From assembly GCF_000698145.1 (NCBI RefSeq), contig NZ_BAXB01000020.1, positions 1 through 64,000 on the forward strand: 64,000 nucleotides of DNA. The letters run 5' to 3'. The stretch comes from Geomicrobium sp. JCM 19039. GTDB taxonomy: Bacteria > Bacillota > Bacilli > Bacillales > Marinococcaceae. Position 1 is the stretch's first letter. Each line of letters starts with the position of its first letter. Under the pieces are notes generated by a model. The model ran no database searches. It saw nothing but the letters and a program-made list of their open reading frames with translations, and had not been told where the DNA came from. Shown here piece after piece: positions 54,564 to 63,946 of the stretch. A program made the position numbers and the translations under genes.

Positions 54564-55730
54564 ATGAATTTTGACGAGATCATTGAGCGAAATCAGACAA
54601 ATTCAATGAAATGGGATGCGGTAAAAACGATATATAAATCCGATGATGTCTGGCCAATGTGGGTCGCTGATATGGACTTTAAAGCGCCCCAGCCTGTGCT
54701 GGACGCTCTCCATAGAGTGACTGAACACGGGGTGTTTGGCTACCACCTCCCGCCAGAATCATTAAGAGAAGCGATTTCTGAATGGATGCTTAAGCGCTTC
54801 GATTGGCAAGTAGAGACGAAACAGATAACATTTACGCCCGGGGTTGTACCGGCAATTCATCACCTCATTCAAGCACTCACGAATGAAGGCGACAAGATTA
54901 TCATTCAACCGCCGGTGTATTACCCGTTCTTTTCATTAGTGAATGTGAATAAACGCGAGTTGCTAGAAAACTTCTTATTGGAAGATTCTGGTTCGTATCA
55001 GATGGACATGGATGATCTTGAAACCCACATGAAAAACGGTGCAAAAATGCTCATCTTATGTAACCCCCATAATCCGAGCGGTCGGATGTGGAAACAGGAT
55101 GAGCTTGTAGAACTGCTTGAACTGTGTAAGAAGTATAATGTAACTCTCGTATCCGATGAGATTCATTCCGACGTAATTTTGCACGGTAAGCATGTCCCGT
55201 TGGCGTCCATAGCTGGAGCAGAAGACGTTCAAGTAGCCACATGTATGGCTCCAAGTAAGACGTTTAATCTCGCTGCATTGCAACTTTCTTATGTGATTTC
55301 TAACGATGATGAGTTGCAGAGAAAGCTTGAATTGCAGATGAAACAAACGTTCAGTGGCATTGGCAGTCCATTTGCATCGGCAGCAGCCGAAGCTGCGTAC
55401 CGTGAGGGGGAGCCTTGGCTCGAAGATATGCTTGCTTATGTTCAAAGCAATGTGGACTACGTGAAACAACGTTTAGATGAACAGATGCCAAAAATCCGCT
55501 ACATGGACCCTGAATCAACGTACCTCCTTTGGTTAGACTTTAGAGCCTTGAATTTTGAGGAGAAAGATCTGGAGCAATGGCTACGACAAGATGCTAGACT
55601 TGCATTGAATGATGGTCATACATTTGGGAAACCAGGGTCTGGATTTGCAAGAATGAATCTCGGTTGCCCAAGAAGTCATGTGAAAGAAGGACTAGATCGG
55701 CTACAAAAAGCGTATGAGCAACTCGTATAG
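54564..55730 (+). CDS. patB: Cystathionine beta-lyase PatB (MalY/PatB aminotransferase-like)
   Basis: A 388-residue PLP enzyme (C-S beta-lyase). WVADMDFKAPQPVLDAL and GVFGYHLPPESL at the N-terminus, NPHNPSGRMW, VSDEIHSDVILHG, and the PLP-lysine segment MAPSKTFNLAALQLSY are those of the MalY/PatB group. It splits cystathionine to homocysteine, pyruvate and ammonia. ATG 54564 is chosen; TTG 54555 is inside the GGTTGAGGA site. Confidence 0.93.
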   Translation: MNFDEIIERNQTNSMKWDAVKTIYKSDDVWPMWVADMDFKAPQPVLDALHRVTEHGVFGYHLPPESLREAISEWMLKRFDWQVETKQITFTPGVVPAIHHLIQALTNEGDKIIIQPPVYYPFFSLVNVNKRELLENFLLEDSGSYQMDMDDLETHMKNGAKMLILCNPHNPSGRMWKQDELVELLELCKKYNVTLVSDEIHSDVILHGKHVPLASIAGAEDVQVATCMAPSKTFNLAALQLSYVISNDDELQRKLELQMKQTFSGIGSPFASAAAEAAYREGEPWLEDMLAYVQSNVDYVKQRLDEQMPKIRYMDPESTYLLWLDFRALNFEEKDLEQWLRQDARLALNDGHTFGKPGSGFARMNLGCPRSHVKEGLDRLQKAYEQLV

Positions 55731-55845
55731 TCTGGCATACCCATTTTTTACTGCAAAATTTAAAGGAAAATGTACATGTTTATCGAACCTATGTAATAGA
55801 CATGTATAGACGATTTTCCAAAAGGGCGAAAAGGGGAATGTCTGA

Positions 55846-55983
55846 ATGGATTTGATTGAAGAATTCAAGCAAGCATTGGAGCGTCCGCTGACCGACCAGG
55901 AAGAACGTTTCCTGATCTGGCTTCAAGAAGAAGAAAATAAGCGAAACAATCAGCGATCTCACTCAATGAATTCATGGATGTGA
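55846..55983 (+). CDS. Small acidic hypothetical protein
   Basis: A 45-residue ORF starting DLIEEFKQALERPLTDQEE, then FLIWLQEEENKRNNQ. It has AAAAGGGG 9 bases before ATG 55846. The pattern is one amphipathic helical hairpin. It lies 7 bases before the YwpF-like gene and is probably coupled to it. No family recognised. Confidence 0.65.
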   Translation: MDLIEEFKQALERPLTDQEERFLIWLQEEENKRNNQRSHSMNSWM

Positions 55984-55990
55984 TGAATAA

Positions 55991-56479
55991 ATGAAGACGT
56001 TTAGACTAAAGGGATTGCGATTACTACTAGAAAAAGATACAGAGCCTGGTCATGAGAAAATTGAATTGCATGAGGGACTTGTCATTAACCGTGAAGAGGG
56101 CGGTTGGTGGCTTCTTGAAGTCGTCGTTGATGCCGATGCGAAGAAAGTATTCGACCCACTCAAAGAACAAGAAACCGATGTCATGATGGAAGTCATTATT
56201 TCCCATGAGAACAATGACCCGGCGACGATGGTCGGTCGCATTCGCTCTGGGAGAGAGCTAGAGTCCACATATTCTTATTTAATTGACAGTAAGATGGCGA
56301 TGAAAAAAGAAGATGTATTCAATTACATTTTGGATTCGCTCATTGCCGATGGCTACACTGGAGATCAGTTGATTGAAGAATTCAAGAACCGAAAAGCAGA
56401 CAACGCCAACTGGTCACAACAGATGGCACGCTCTCTTTATGAACAGTATAGAGAAAAAGGTTCACCGCTTAGTGAATAA
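55991..56479 (+). CDS. YwpF-like protein
   Basis: A 162-residue soluble protein with an N-terminal strand-rich half (MKTFRLKGLRLLLEKD, WWLLEVVVDADAKKVF) and a helical C-terminal half (FKNRKADNANWSQQMARSLYEQY). The start and layout fit the YwpF-like family, function unknown; confidence in the name is moderate. ATG 55991 lies 7 bases after the small ORF stop, with GATGTGATG upstream and no strong site, which suggests coupling. Confidence 0.7.
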   Translation: MKTFRLKGLRLLLEKDTEPGHEKIELHEGLVINREEGGWWLLEVVVDADAKKVFDPLKEQETDVMMEVIISHENNDPATMVGRIRSGRELESTYSYLIDSKMAMKKEDVFNYILDSLIADGYTGDQLIEEFKNRKADNANWSQQMARSLYEQYREKGSPLSE

Positions 56480-56485
56480 GTAAGA

Positions 56486-56517
56486 CGGGCCGATCCAACA
56501 TGAGATCGGTCTTTTCG
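56486..56517 (+). terminator. Intrinsic terminator
   Basis: GGCCGATC / GATCGGTC stem, loop CAACATGA, tail TTTTCG. Confidence 0.75.
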
Positions 56518-56548
56518 TCATACACTATAAGAAAAAAGGATTTCGATT

Positions 56549-57010
56549 ATGCATAAGTTCCGCGATTATTATGGGAATCATGTTCGTCTGTCGTTTGAAC
56601 GGGAAGTCTTCTCGACAGACCCAAAACACGTCTGGGTCATCTGCCGGCTCAAAAAAGAGTGGCTACTCACTCAACATAAAGACCGAGGGCTCGAATTCCC
56701 TGGTGGGAAAGTGGAACCTGGAGAAAATCCGGAGATGGCAGCCGTGCGAGAAGTGTGGGAAGAGACGGGTGCTCGAATCCACTCCCTTGAATACGTCGGG
56801 CAATATGAAGTACAGGCAAAGGCAGAAACCGTCATAAAAAATATTTACTTTGCAGAAGTAGCAACGCTTGAAAGGCAAGCCAACTACTTTGAAACGAAAG
56901 GTCCGGTCTTACGTAAACAATTGCCAGTAAGAATTAAGCAAGATTCGGCGTATAGCTTCGTCATGAAAGATGATGTTTTGCAGCTCTCGATGGAGCGTTT
57001 GAATGTATAG
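56549..57010 (+). CDS. ytkD: 8-oxo-dGTPase/RNA pyrophosphohydrolase-type Nudix (YtkD)
   Basis: A 153-residue Nudix hydrolase. The Nudix box is complete: GGKVEPGENPEMAAVREVWEETGA (about 51-74). Start HKFRDYYGNHVRLSFE and the C-terminus match YtkD, which sanitises oxidised dGTP and also acts on RNA 5' ends in B. subtilis. It is followed in that species by ytlDCBA and pckA, as here after an inserted MFS gene. Confidence 0.93.
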   Translation: MHKFRDYYGNHVRLSFEREVFSTDPKHVWVICRLKKEWLLTQHKDRGLEFPGGKVEPGENPEMAAVREVWEETGARIHSLEYVGQYEVQAKAETVIKNIYFAEVATLERQANYFETKGPVLRKQLPVRIKQDSAYSFVMKDDVLQLSMERLNV

Positions 57011-57127
57011 TTGTTCAAATGCTCTTTTTTGTGAATCTGAACTCTTTCGTTTGCCGAAGGTTTTGATTCGGCGTATAATCTTCTATTAGTCTAAGATAAA
57101 ATGGTAGATTCAAATAGGGAGTCCTAC

Positions 57128-58564
57128 ATGAAGCAAAACGAACCATATAGTAAAGTGTTAATCGCCTCTTTGTTAATTGCAGGGTCATTTGTAGCTGTAT
57201 TAAATCAAACGTTAATGATTACAGCGATCCCACCGATCATGGATGAAATGGGAATTACCGCAAATACAGCGCAATGGCTAACAACAATCTTTATGCTGAT
57301 CAATGGAATTATGATTCCGATTACTGCGTTTTTAATTGAAAAATTTACAACACGCCAACTATTTTTAACTGCGATGCTCGTATTTTTAGTCGGCACAATT
57401 TTTGGTGGGTTAGCGACAAATTTCCCGACACTCATTACAGCAAGAGTCATTCAATCCATCGGTGCAGGTGTGATGCTTCCCCTCATGCAAACCGTTTTTC
57501 TGTTAATTTTCCCAGTCGAAAAACGGGGAACTGCAATGGGTACATCGGTTTAGTCATTTCTTTTGCCCCAGCTATTGGACCGACACTTTCAGGTTGGGTA
57601 ACGTCGAATTATGAATGGCGCTTTTTATTTTGGGGAATTGTACCACTCACAATTGTAATGATTATCGTTGCCTTTTTTGCGATGAGAAATGTGACAGAAC
57701 AACGAGAGCGTTCAGTGGATGTGCTGTCCATAATTTTATCCACATTCGGTTTTGGAGGTTTGTTGTACGGCTTTACGAGCGCTGGTAACCAAGGATGGCA
57801 GATCCCGTAACACTTCTCGTTCTGTTTGTCGGACTAGCGTCCTTGTTGCTGTTTGTGCACAGACAACTAACGATGAAACAACCGATGCTAGAATTACGTG
57901 TATTCAAACTTCGCATATTTACGATCTCATCAATTATCGCTGCGATTGGTTTTCTCGGATTAATTGGTTTAGAAACGATTATTCCACTTTATTTGCAAAA
58001 TATGCGCGGGTTTACAGCGATGGAGCAGGGCTTGTCATTTTACCCGGGGCGCTCATTGCCGGATTGATGGCCCCGATTACCGGTCGGATTTTTGACCGAA
58101 TTGGAGCGAAAGCACTTGCCGTACCTGGGCTCATTCTCATGAGTGTGTCCACAGTTGGTTTAATGTTTATTGACCAAACGACGACGCTCGTTTACATTTC
58201 CGTCATGTTTGCAATTCGGATGTTTGGGTTTTCGATGGTGATGATGCCTGTCAATACGGCAGGGTTGAATCAGCTGCCGCCTAAACTTATCCCTCACGGT
58301 GCAGCAGTAAGCAACACCGTCCGTCAAATGGCGGCTTCAATTGGAACAGCGATGCTCGTCACAACGATGACGACTACAGCCGTTGTAGCAGATCAACAAG
58401 GAAGCACGTTCGACCCAGATATTTTAGGTGCAATAATGGCGACAGGCGTCGTTGCTCTTCTCACTGTAGCCGCTCTTCTCTTATCGTTTAAGGTTACACG
58501 CACTTATCCATTAACGGATGAAGAATGGGATGAAAGAGAACGACAAAAATGCGAACGCGCATAG
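57128..58564 (+). CDS. MFS drug efflux transporter (DHA2/EmrB type), three frameshifts as sequenced
   Basis: About 480 residues with 14 expected membrane segments. Four frame pieces join in order after adding single bases near 57546, 57801 and 58051: to GTAMG then YIGLVISFAPAIGPTLSGW (motif C, the antiporter signature), GWADPVTLLVLFVG, and FYPGALIAGLM. The start PYSKVLIASLLIAGSFVAVLNQTL is typical of LmrB/QacA. ATG 57128 has AGGGAG upstream. It interrupts the ytkD-ytlD synteny. Confidence 0.88.
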
Positions 58565-58720
58565 TTCGTGGTTTCGCGTCGTGATTAAAGGAGTTCTTAA
58601 CGACGACAAAAGTGGAGTTTGAGGTTGATACGCACATTTAAGGAAGGATTGACCGCGTTTCCTCGTTAACCACCTGGTTTTTATGGGCTAGACAAACGAA
58701 GGAAAGCGAATCACTCGTTT

Positions 58721-58757
58721 GGCCAGAGAGGGAGGTTACCCTCTCTGGCTTTTTATA
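58721..58757 (+). terminator. Intrinsic terminator
   Basis: GCCAGAGAGGG / CCCTCTCTGGC stem, loop AGGTTA, tail TTTTTA. Confidence 0.85.
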
Positions 58758-58961
58758 GGACAATCGAGCAGGCATCTCGGGCAATACATAGCCCGAGATG
58801 CCTCGTAAATTTTGAATTGTGACCAGTCGGAATCTTTATGAGACATTTTCCGTCCCCAAACGCCGGTATTTCTACCTGAACGGTCACTTACCCAGCTATT
58901 TGTGACAATTCGCTCCTTTAATCACGGAGACAAGCTTCCATCTGCACGTAACTCGTTCTTA
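58758..58961. other. Intergenic hairpin and GTGAC-containing stretch
   Basis: A perfect 13-bp palindrome AGGCATCTCGGGC / GCCCGAGATGCCT (58773-58803) lacks a T-run and is not an ordinary terminator. After it GTGAC or GTCAC occurs at 58819, 58883 and 58902. No ORF. Confidence 0.45.
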
Positions 58962-58963
58962 AA

Positions 58964-59010
58964 GAAGAGACACTGTACCGTCAAAACCGGCACAGTGTCT
59001 CCTCTTTAAT
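58964..59010 (-). terminator. Intrinsic terminator of the ytl operon
   Basis: AGAGACACTGT-A-CCG pairs with CGG-CACAGTGTCTCCTCT; T-rich on the minus strand. Confidence 0.75.
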
Positions 59011-59030
59011 CCTGTCATTTTGATAAAATG

Positions 59031-59837
59031 CTATTGTCTACGCTTCTTGTTCATGGATCGCTCAATGATTGCAACCCCTTGATACATAAGCGTCGCGAGT
59101 ATAGCTACGAGTACAAGGCTGAGCATCACCATGTTAAAGTTAAACACTTGGAATCCGTAAATAATCATATAGCCAAGGCCTTGGTTTGAAACGAGATATT
59201 CCCCAACAATGACTCCGACCCATGCTAAACCGACGTTGACTTTTAATGCGGAAACCATTGCCGGATAGGATGCTGGAAGAATAACGTAGCGGAAACGTTG
59301 GGAACGCTTAGCTCCAAACGTATCGACGACTTTTACAAAATTTGGGTCTGTCTCTCTAAACGCATTGTAGATGACGAGTGTTGTGACGATAATGGAAATG
59401 AGAACCCCCATAGCGATTACGGAACTCATATTCGGTCCAAAGCTGACGATGAGAATGGGTCCAAGCGCGACTTTAGGCATCGCATTTAAAATGACGAGAT
59501 AAGGGTCAAGCACACGAGAAAGAAAAGGAGACCACCATAAACTAGCGGCAATAACAATTCCACCGATCGTTCCAATGATAAATCCAAGAATCGTCTCCAG
59601 AAGCGTGACGCCTATATGGACATGTAGTGTACCACTTGTCAACATACTTACAAATAATTCAAATACGTTGGAAGGGGAGCTAAACAATAAAGGGTCAATC
59701 CATTGCATTCGGCTCGCAACTTCCCATAGAACGAAGAAGCTGATCAAGATAAAAAGTTGGGTCCCTCGAATTTTCCACTTTTCTAATCGCTTGGCTTTTA
59801 CATGCTTTTCGTATTGTTCTTTAATTTGTGGTTTCAA
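59031..59837 (-). CDS. ytlD: ABC transporter permease (YtlD, SsuC/ThiX-like)
   Basis: A 268-residue permease with a basic N-terminus and about six helices. The EAA-type loop [29 protein letters not shown] (about 160-188) and [24 protein letters not shown] (about 205) are typical of the nitrate/taurine/HMP importer class. It overlaps the ATPase gene by 17 bases. Named by synteny with B. subtilis ytl genes; the ligand is unknown. Confidence 0.9.
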   Translation of the reverse strand: MKPQIKEQYEKHVKAKRLEKWKIRGTQLFILISFFVLWEVASRMQWIDPLLFSSPSNVFELFVSMLTSGTLHVHIGVTLLETILGFIIGTIGGIVIAASLWWSPFLSRVLDPYLVILNAMPKVALGPILIVSFGPNMSSVIAMGVLISIIVTTLVIYNAFRETDPNFVKVVDTFGAKRSQRFRYVILPASYPAMVSALKVNVGLAWVGVIVGEYLVSNQGLGYMIIYGFQVFNFNMVMLSLVLVAILATLMYQGVAIIERSMNKKRRQ

Positions 59838-60593
59838 GGGATTCTAACTCCTTCCAAATCGTCTGGAACCACCATTGGAACTCGCTATGATTTCTCGCTT
59901 CCAATGGCGTTAAAGACCGCAATTCAGTTGGAATGATAAACACTTCTTGAACGACAGAAGGACGGTGACTTAATAAGATGACGCGATCGCTCATCGCAAT
60001 TGCTTCACTAATGTCATGTGTGACAAGCACGGTTGTTTTCTTTCTTGCTTTAAGCGTTTCGTGAATCAGATCTTCTAAATATAATTTTGTTTGATAGTCA
60101 AGAGCAGAGAAGGTTCATCAAGTAATAAGAGGGAAGGTTTTGCTGCAAGCGTGCGGACGAGAGCAGCACGTTGCCTCATGCCGCCAGAGAGTTCAGAAGG
60201 CATCTGATCAATGTGGCGAAGGAGCCCCATTTGATCTAACAGGTCCTTTGCATAATCCTCATTTTCCTTCGTTTTCGTTCGGGTAATATCAAGACCGATG
60301 TTAATATTGTCGCCAATCGTTAGCCACGGAAAAAGATAATCTTGTTGAAGCATATAACCAATGTTGGTTGTCTGAGAGGTCACTTTTGCCCCGTCTAATT
60401 TGACATCGCCGCTTGACGGTGTCGTTAAACCCGCAACCATAGATAGTATTGTTGTTTTCCCACAACCACTCGGACCGATGATGGAAACGAATTCACCATC
60501 GTCAACTTCCAAATTTACATTACGAATCGCTTCAACAATATCAGATCCGGTAAAGAAATATTTCTCGATGTTTTGCAATTGCAATCGTGCCAC
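59821..60593 (-). CDS. ytlC: ABC transporter ATPase (YtlC), frameshifted as sequenced
   Basis: About 257 residues. Walker [10 protein letters not shown] (about 38), Q-loop [13 protein letters not shown], signature [16 protein letters not shown], Walker B LLLLDEP; one missing T near 60108 then joins [14 protein letters not shown], and the switch His is in [12 protein letters not shown] 60593 is chosen because AAAGGAGG lies 7 bases upstream; the frame above it is extra. It works with ytlD and ytlA. Confidence 0.92.
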
Positions 60594-60679
60594 GGATCTA
60601 CCTCCTTTAATCATCTATAGAGGGGAATTGAACATTGAAGAGGGCTCCTGAACCGCTTCAGAAGCCCTGAACTAAACGA

Positions 60680-61669
60680 TTACTCTAATGCTTGATCCGT
60701 AATGGAACGATTGACGAGCTCTTCGTAATCAAATCGCTCTGGAAGCTCCCCAGAATCGTCCATAATATTTTGTAAGTGCTCCCACCCGTCTTCATCAATA
60801 TACGGATCTTTTGCATAGGAGTCTTGGTTGCGGTACCTTTCGATGACTTGAGCAATCAATTGTTCAGATGTTTCATCAAAATAAGGAGCAATGGAAGTTG
60901 CAATTGTTTCAACATCTTCCTCTTGAACGAACTGCTGTGCTTTATAAAGTGCACGGTTGAATTTCACGAGCATCTCTTCATTATTTTCAATCGTACTTTC
61001 TTTCGTAATAAAACTTGTGTACGGTAAAATCCCTGATTCTTCCCCAAAGCTAGCGACGACATAACCTAACCCTTCTTCCTCAAACTCTGTCGCTTGCGGT
61101 TCAAAGAGTTGAACAAAATCTCCAGACCCTGAAGCAAATGCACCTGCAATATTGGCAAAATCAATGCTTTGATCAAGGGTTACGTCTTCATCAACATCAA
61201 TGCCATTTTGTGCAAGTGCGTATTCTCCGGCCATCTGTGGCATGCCTCCGGCCCGCTGACCGAGGTATTCCTTGCCACGTAAGTCTTCAAATGTGAAGTT
61301 TTCAATCGGTTCTCTTGATACTAAAAAGGTTCCATCTGTTTGTGTTAAGGCCCCGAAGTTGACGACGCTGTCACTTGGGTTTTGAGCGTGCACATAAATG
61401 GATGTTTCAGAACCAACTAAAGCGACATCCGCACTGTCTGCTAGCAACGTCGTCATCGTTGTGTCGCCGCCCCACGTTGTTGTAATGTTAATATCTAAGC
61501 CTTCATCGGCAAAGAAGCCTTCCTCAACCCCTACGTATAGCGGCGCATAAAAAATCGAACGAGTCACTTCTGCAACTTCTACCGTTTCTGTTTCTGAGTC
61601 CGTGCTACAAGCACTAAGAAGCAGCACCGCTAAAACCGGAGCAACGAGTCGTCGATATGTTCTTTTCAT
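60680..61669 (-). CDS. ytlA: ABC solute-binding lipoprotein (YtlA, NMT1/SsuA-like)
   Basis: A 329-residue lipoprotein: signal peptide KRTYRRLVAPVLAVLLLSAC with a lipobox Cys, then YAPLYVGVEEGFFADEGLDI, the NMT1/THI5-like start, and QRAGGMPQMAGEYALAQNGID. Strongly acidic mature domain. ATG 61669 follows GGAGGAGAA; an extension to 61708 has no site. It is the first gene of the ytlACD operon (no ytlB seen). Ligands of this class include taurine, sulfonates and HMP; undetermined here. Confidence 0.9.
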   Translation of the reverse strand: MKRTYRRLVAPVLAVLLLSACSTDSETETVEVAEVTRSIFYAPLYVGVEEGFFADEGLDINITTTWGGDTTMTTLLADSADVALVGSETSIYVHAQNPSDSVVNFGALTQTDGTFLVSREPIENFTFEDLRGKEYLGQRAGGMPQMAGEYALAQNGIDVDEDVTLDQSIDFANIAGAFASGSGDFVQLFEPQATEFEEEGLGYVVASFGEESGILPYTSFITKESTIENNEEMLVKFNRALYKAQQFVQEEDVETIATSIAPYFDETSEQLIAQVIERYRNQDSYAKDPYIDEDGWEHLQNIMDDSGELPERFDYEELVNRSITDQALE

Positions 61670-61766
61670 ATGATCTTCTCCTCCAAAATGTTTCAATACA
61701 CCTATCATATGCGGATTGTATAGACGGGTGTTTGTTTATCTGAGAAAACATCTCGGGATTTTTAAG

Positions 61767-61812
61767 CATAAAAAAGCTGTTCAAACCCATCACTAGACGG
61801 ATTTAAACAGCT
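61767..61812 (-). terminator. Intrinsic terminator of pckA
   Basis: AGCTGTT-T-AAA / TTT-G-AACAGCT on the minus strand with an internal loop and TTTTTTAT tail. Confidence 0.7.
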
Positions 61813-61825
61813 GTACAGTAATTAT

Positions 61826-63417
61826 TTATGATTCAAATGTTGGGCCTGCTTTTCGAATGTCATCAGACACGTGAGAGAAGCGTGCAAAATTCTCTTTAAA
61901 CTTGCGAGCCAGCTCTTTTGCCTTTTCGTCATATGCTGCTGGGTCGTTCCATGTAGATTTTGGTTGCAACACTTCATCCGGTACACCAGGTACACGTGTA
62001 GGAATATGCAATCCGAAAAACGGATCAGCAGTCGTATCAACGTGGTCAAGCTCCCCTTCAAGCGCAGCTTGCACCATCGCTCTTGTGAAGCTAAGTGGAA
62101 TGCGCTCGCTCACTCCATAGCCACCAGCATTCCAGCCAGTGTTAACGAGAAATACATTCACATCATGCTGATCAATCTTCTCACCGAGCATTTCCGCATA
62201 AACAGAAGCATGTCGTGGTAAGAATGGTGCCCCGAAACAGCTTGAGAAAGTCGCTTCAGGTTCTGTAACGCCACGCTCTGTACCTGCTAGCTTGCTCGTA
62301 TATCCACTTAAGAAATGGTACATCGCTTGCTCTTTTGTAAGTTTACTAATTGGAGGAAGAACCCCAAAAGCATCAGCTGTTAAAAATACGATTGTATTTG
62401 GGTGACCTGCCATACTTTGTGGAAGCATGTTCTGGATGTGTTCCAACGGGTAAGCAGCTCTTGTATTCTCCGTGTAATATCCATCGTCATAGTCTGGTTT
62501 ACGACTTTCATCATCTAAGACGACGTTTTCGAGAACAGCCCCGAAACGAATGGCGTCATAAATGTCAGGTTCTTTATCCTTTGAGAGGTTGATCGTTTTC
62601 GCGTAGCAACCTCCTTCGATATTAAACACACCGTTTTCTGACCAACCGTGCTCATCGTCACCGATAAGAAAACGCGTACGGTCTGCGGATAGCGTCGTTT
62701 TTCCTGTGCCAGATAATCCGAAAAATAATGCAACGTCGCCTTCTTTACCGGTGTTTGCAGAACAGTGCATCGGCAATACATCTTGAGCAGGTAACAAGAA
62801 GTTCATTATCGAGAAAATGGACTTCTTCATCTCACCGGCATATTCTGTTCCGCCAATGAGGACAATGCGCTCTTCAAATGAAATGTGAACGAACGCTTCA
62901 GAACGTGTTCCGTCTTCGGTTGGATCTGCTTTATACCCAGGAGCAGATACGATCGTAAAACCGCTGTCTTCCTCCGCTGGCGTTTCTCCTTCTTCAGGAC
63001 GAATAAACAATTGACGGGCAAACAAATTATGCCACGCAAACTCGTTAATCACACGTAGCGGCAGACGATAATCTTTATCTTTTCCGGCATAACCGTGTGT
63101 CACAAATAACGATTCTTGTTGCCCTAAATAGTGAACAACTTTACGATATAAAGAGGAGAATACATCTTTTTCTACAGGGGTATTCACGACACCCCAATCA
63201 ATGTCTTCATGTATAGTCGGTTCATCAACGATAAATTTGTCTTTCGGGGATCGACCCGTATACAAACCAGTGGTTGCTGCAAACGCTCCAGACTTCGTTA
63301 GCACACCTTCGTTGCGTGAGAGCGCTCTTTCTACTAATCTGGACTCAGGAAGGTCCTGTTCAACGTGTTCCCCACTTAATAAATGTTGGAGGCAGATTCA
63401 AAAGATACGGTACTCAT
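61826..63417 (-). CDS. pckA: Phosphoenolpyruvate carboxykinase (ATP), frameshift near the N-terminus
   Basis: About 530 residues, makes PEP from oxaloacetate and ATP for gluconeogenesis. [16 protein letters not shown]-loop [13 protein letters not shown] (about 240-252) and GDDEHGW are complete. The real start is ATG 63417 ([11 protein letters not shown]-type leader after AAAGGATTTTGCC). One missing T near 63385 breaks the frame before [26 protein letters not shown], and as sequenced the long frame begins only at 63304. Has a CcpN-type box on its promoter. Confidence 0.95.
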
Positions 63418-63472
63418 ATTGGCAAAATCCTTTCTCACATTGTTCACGATACGAAAGTGTGAATTTGAAATT

Positions 63473-63500
63473 AGTATAACACATTTTAACTTATAGTCTA
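63473..63500 (-). promoter_or_regulatory. pckA promoter with overlapping CcpN-type box
   Basis: On the minus strand, -35 TAGACT (63500-63495), 16-base spacer, -10 TATACT (63478-63473). TGTGTTATACT (63483-63473) matches the CcpN operator consensus TRTGHYATAYW at every position and covers the -10. Confidence 0.65.
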
Positions 63501-63568
63501 TACTATTTTTCGATTTCACAAATGTGCCATGATTATTGTGTAAAAAAACAAGATAGGGGCGATTTTGG

Positions 63569-63946
63569 ATGAAAGCATGTGTTGTATTTTATGATAGCCA
63601 TTGTTCACTTTGTCAAAACACGAAGGAGAAGTTGCAAAAATATGCCACATTTCGCCAAGTGAAATGGGTGTCTACACGTGAAGAAAATTTGGAAAAACAC
63701 TATTCTTTTGCACGATACGTCGATTTTGAACGAGAGATGTACGTCCTCGTTGACGATACGTATGTGTACGGAGGGTATGACGGTGTTATTCGGCTTTTAC
63801 GCTTTCACCCGCTGCTTCGCATGCCGTTATTCTTTGGCTCCAAAAACCCAATACGACCAATCGGCAAAAAGCTGTATGAGAAAATTGCAGCGAATCGACC
63901 GATGATTGGCAGTACATGTAAGGATGGACTTTGTAAAATTAGCTAA
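63569..63946 (+). CDS. DCC-family thiol oxidoreductase-like protein (DUF393)
   Basis: A 125-residue protein starting VVFYDSHCSLCQNTKEKLQKY: the DxxCxxC motif that names the DCC family, in a thioredoxin-like context. YGGYDGVIRLLRFHPLLRMPLFF and the C-terminal CKDGLC pair are other features. Function unknown; probably redox. GATAGGGGCG precedes ATG 63569. Divergent from pckA. Confidence 0.88.
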   Translation: MKACVVFYDSHCSLCQNTKEKLQKYATFRQVKWVSTREENLEKHYSFARYVDFEREMYVLVDDTYVYGGYDGVIRLLRFHPLLRMPLFFGSKNPIRPIGKKLYEKIAANRPMIGSTCKDGLCKIS

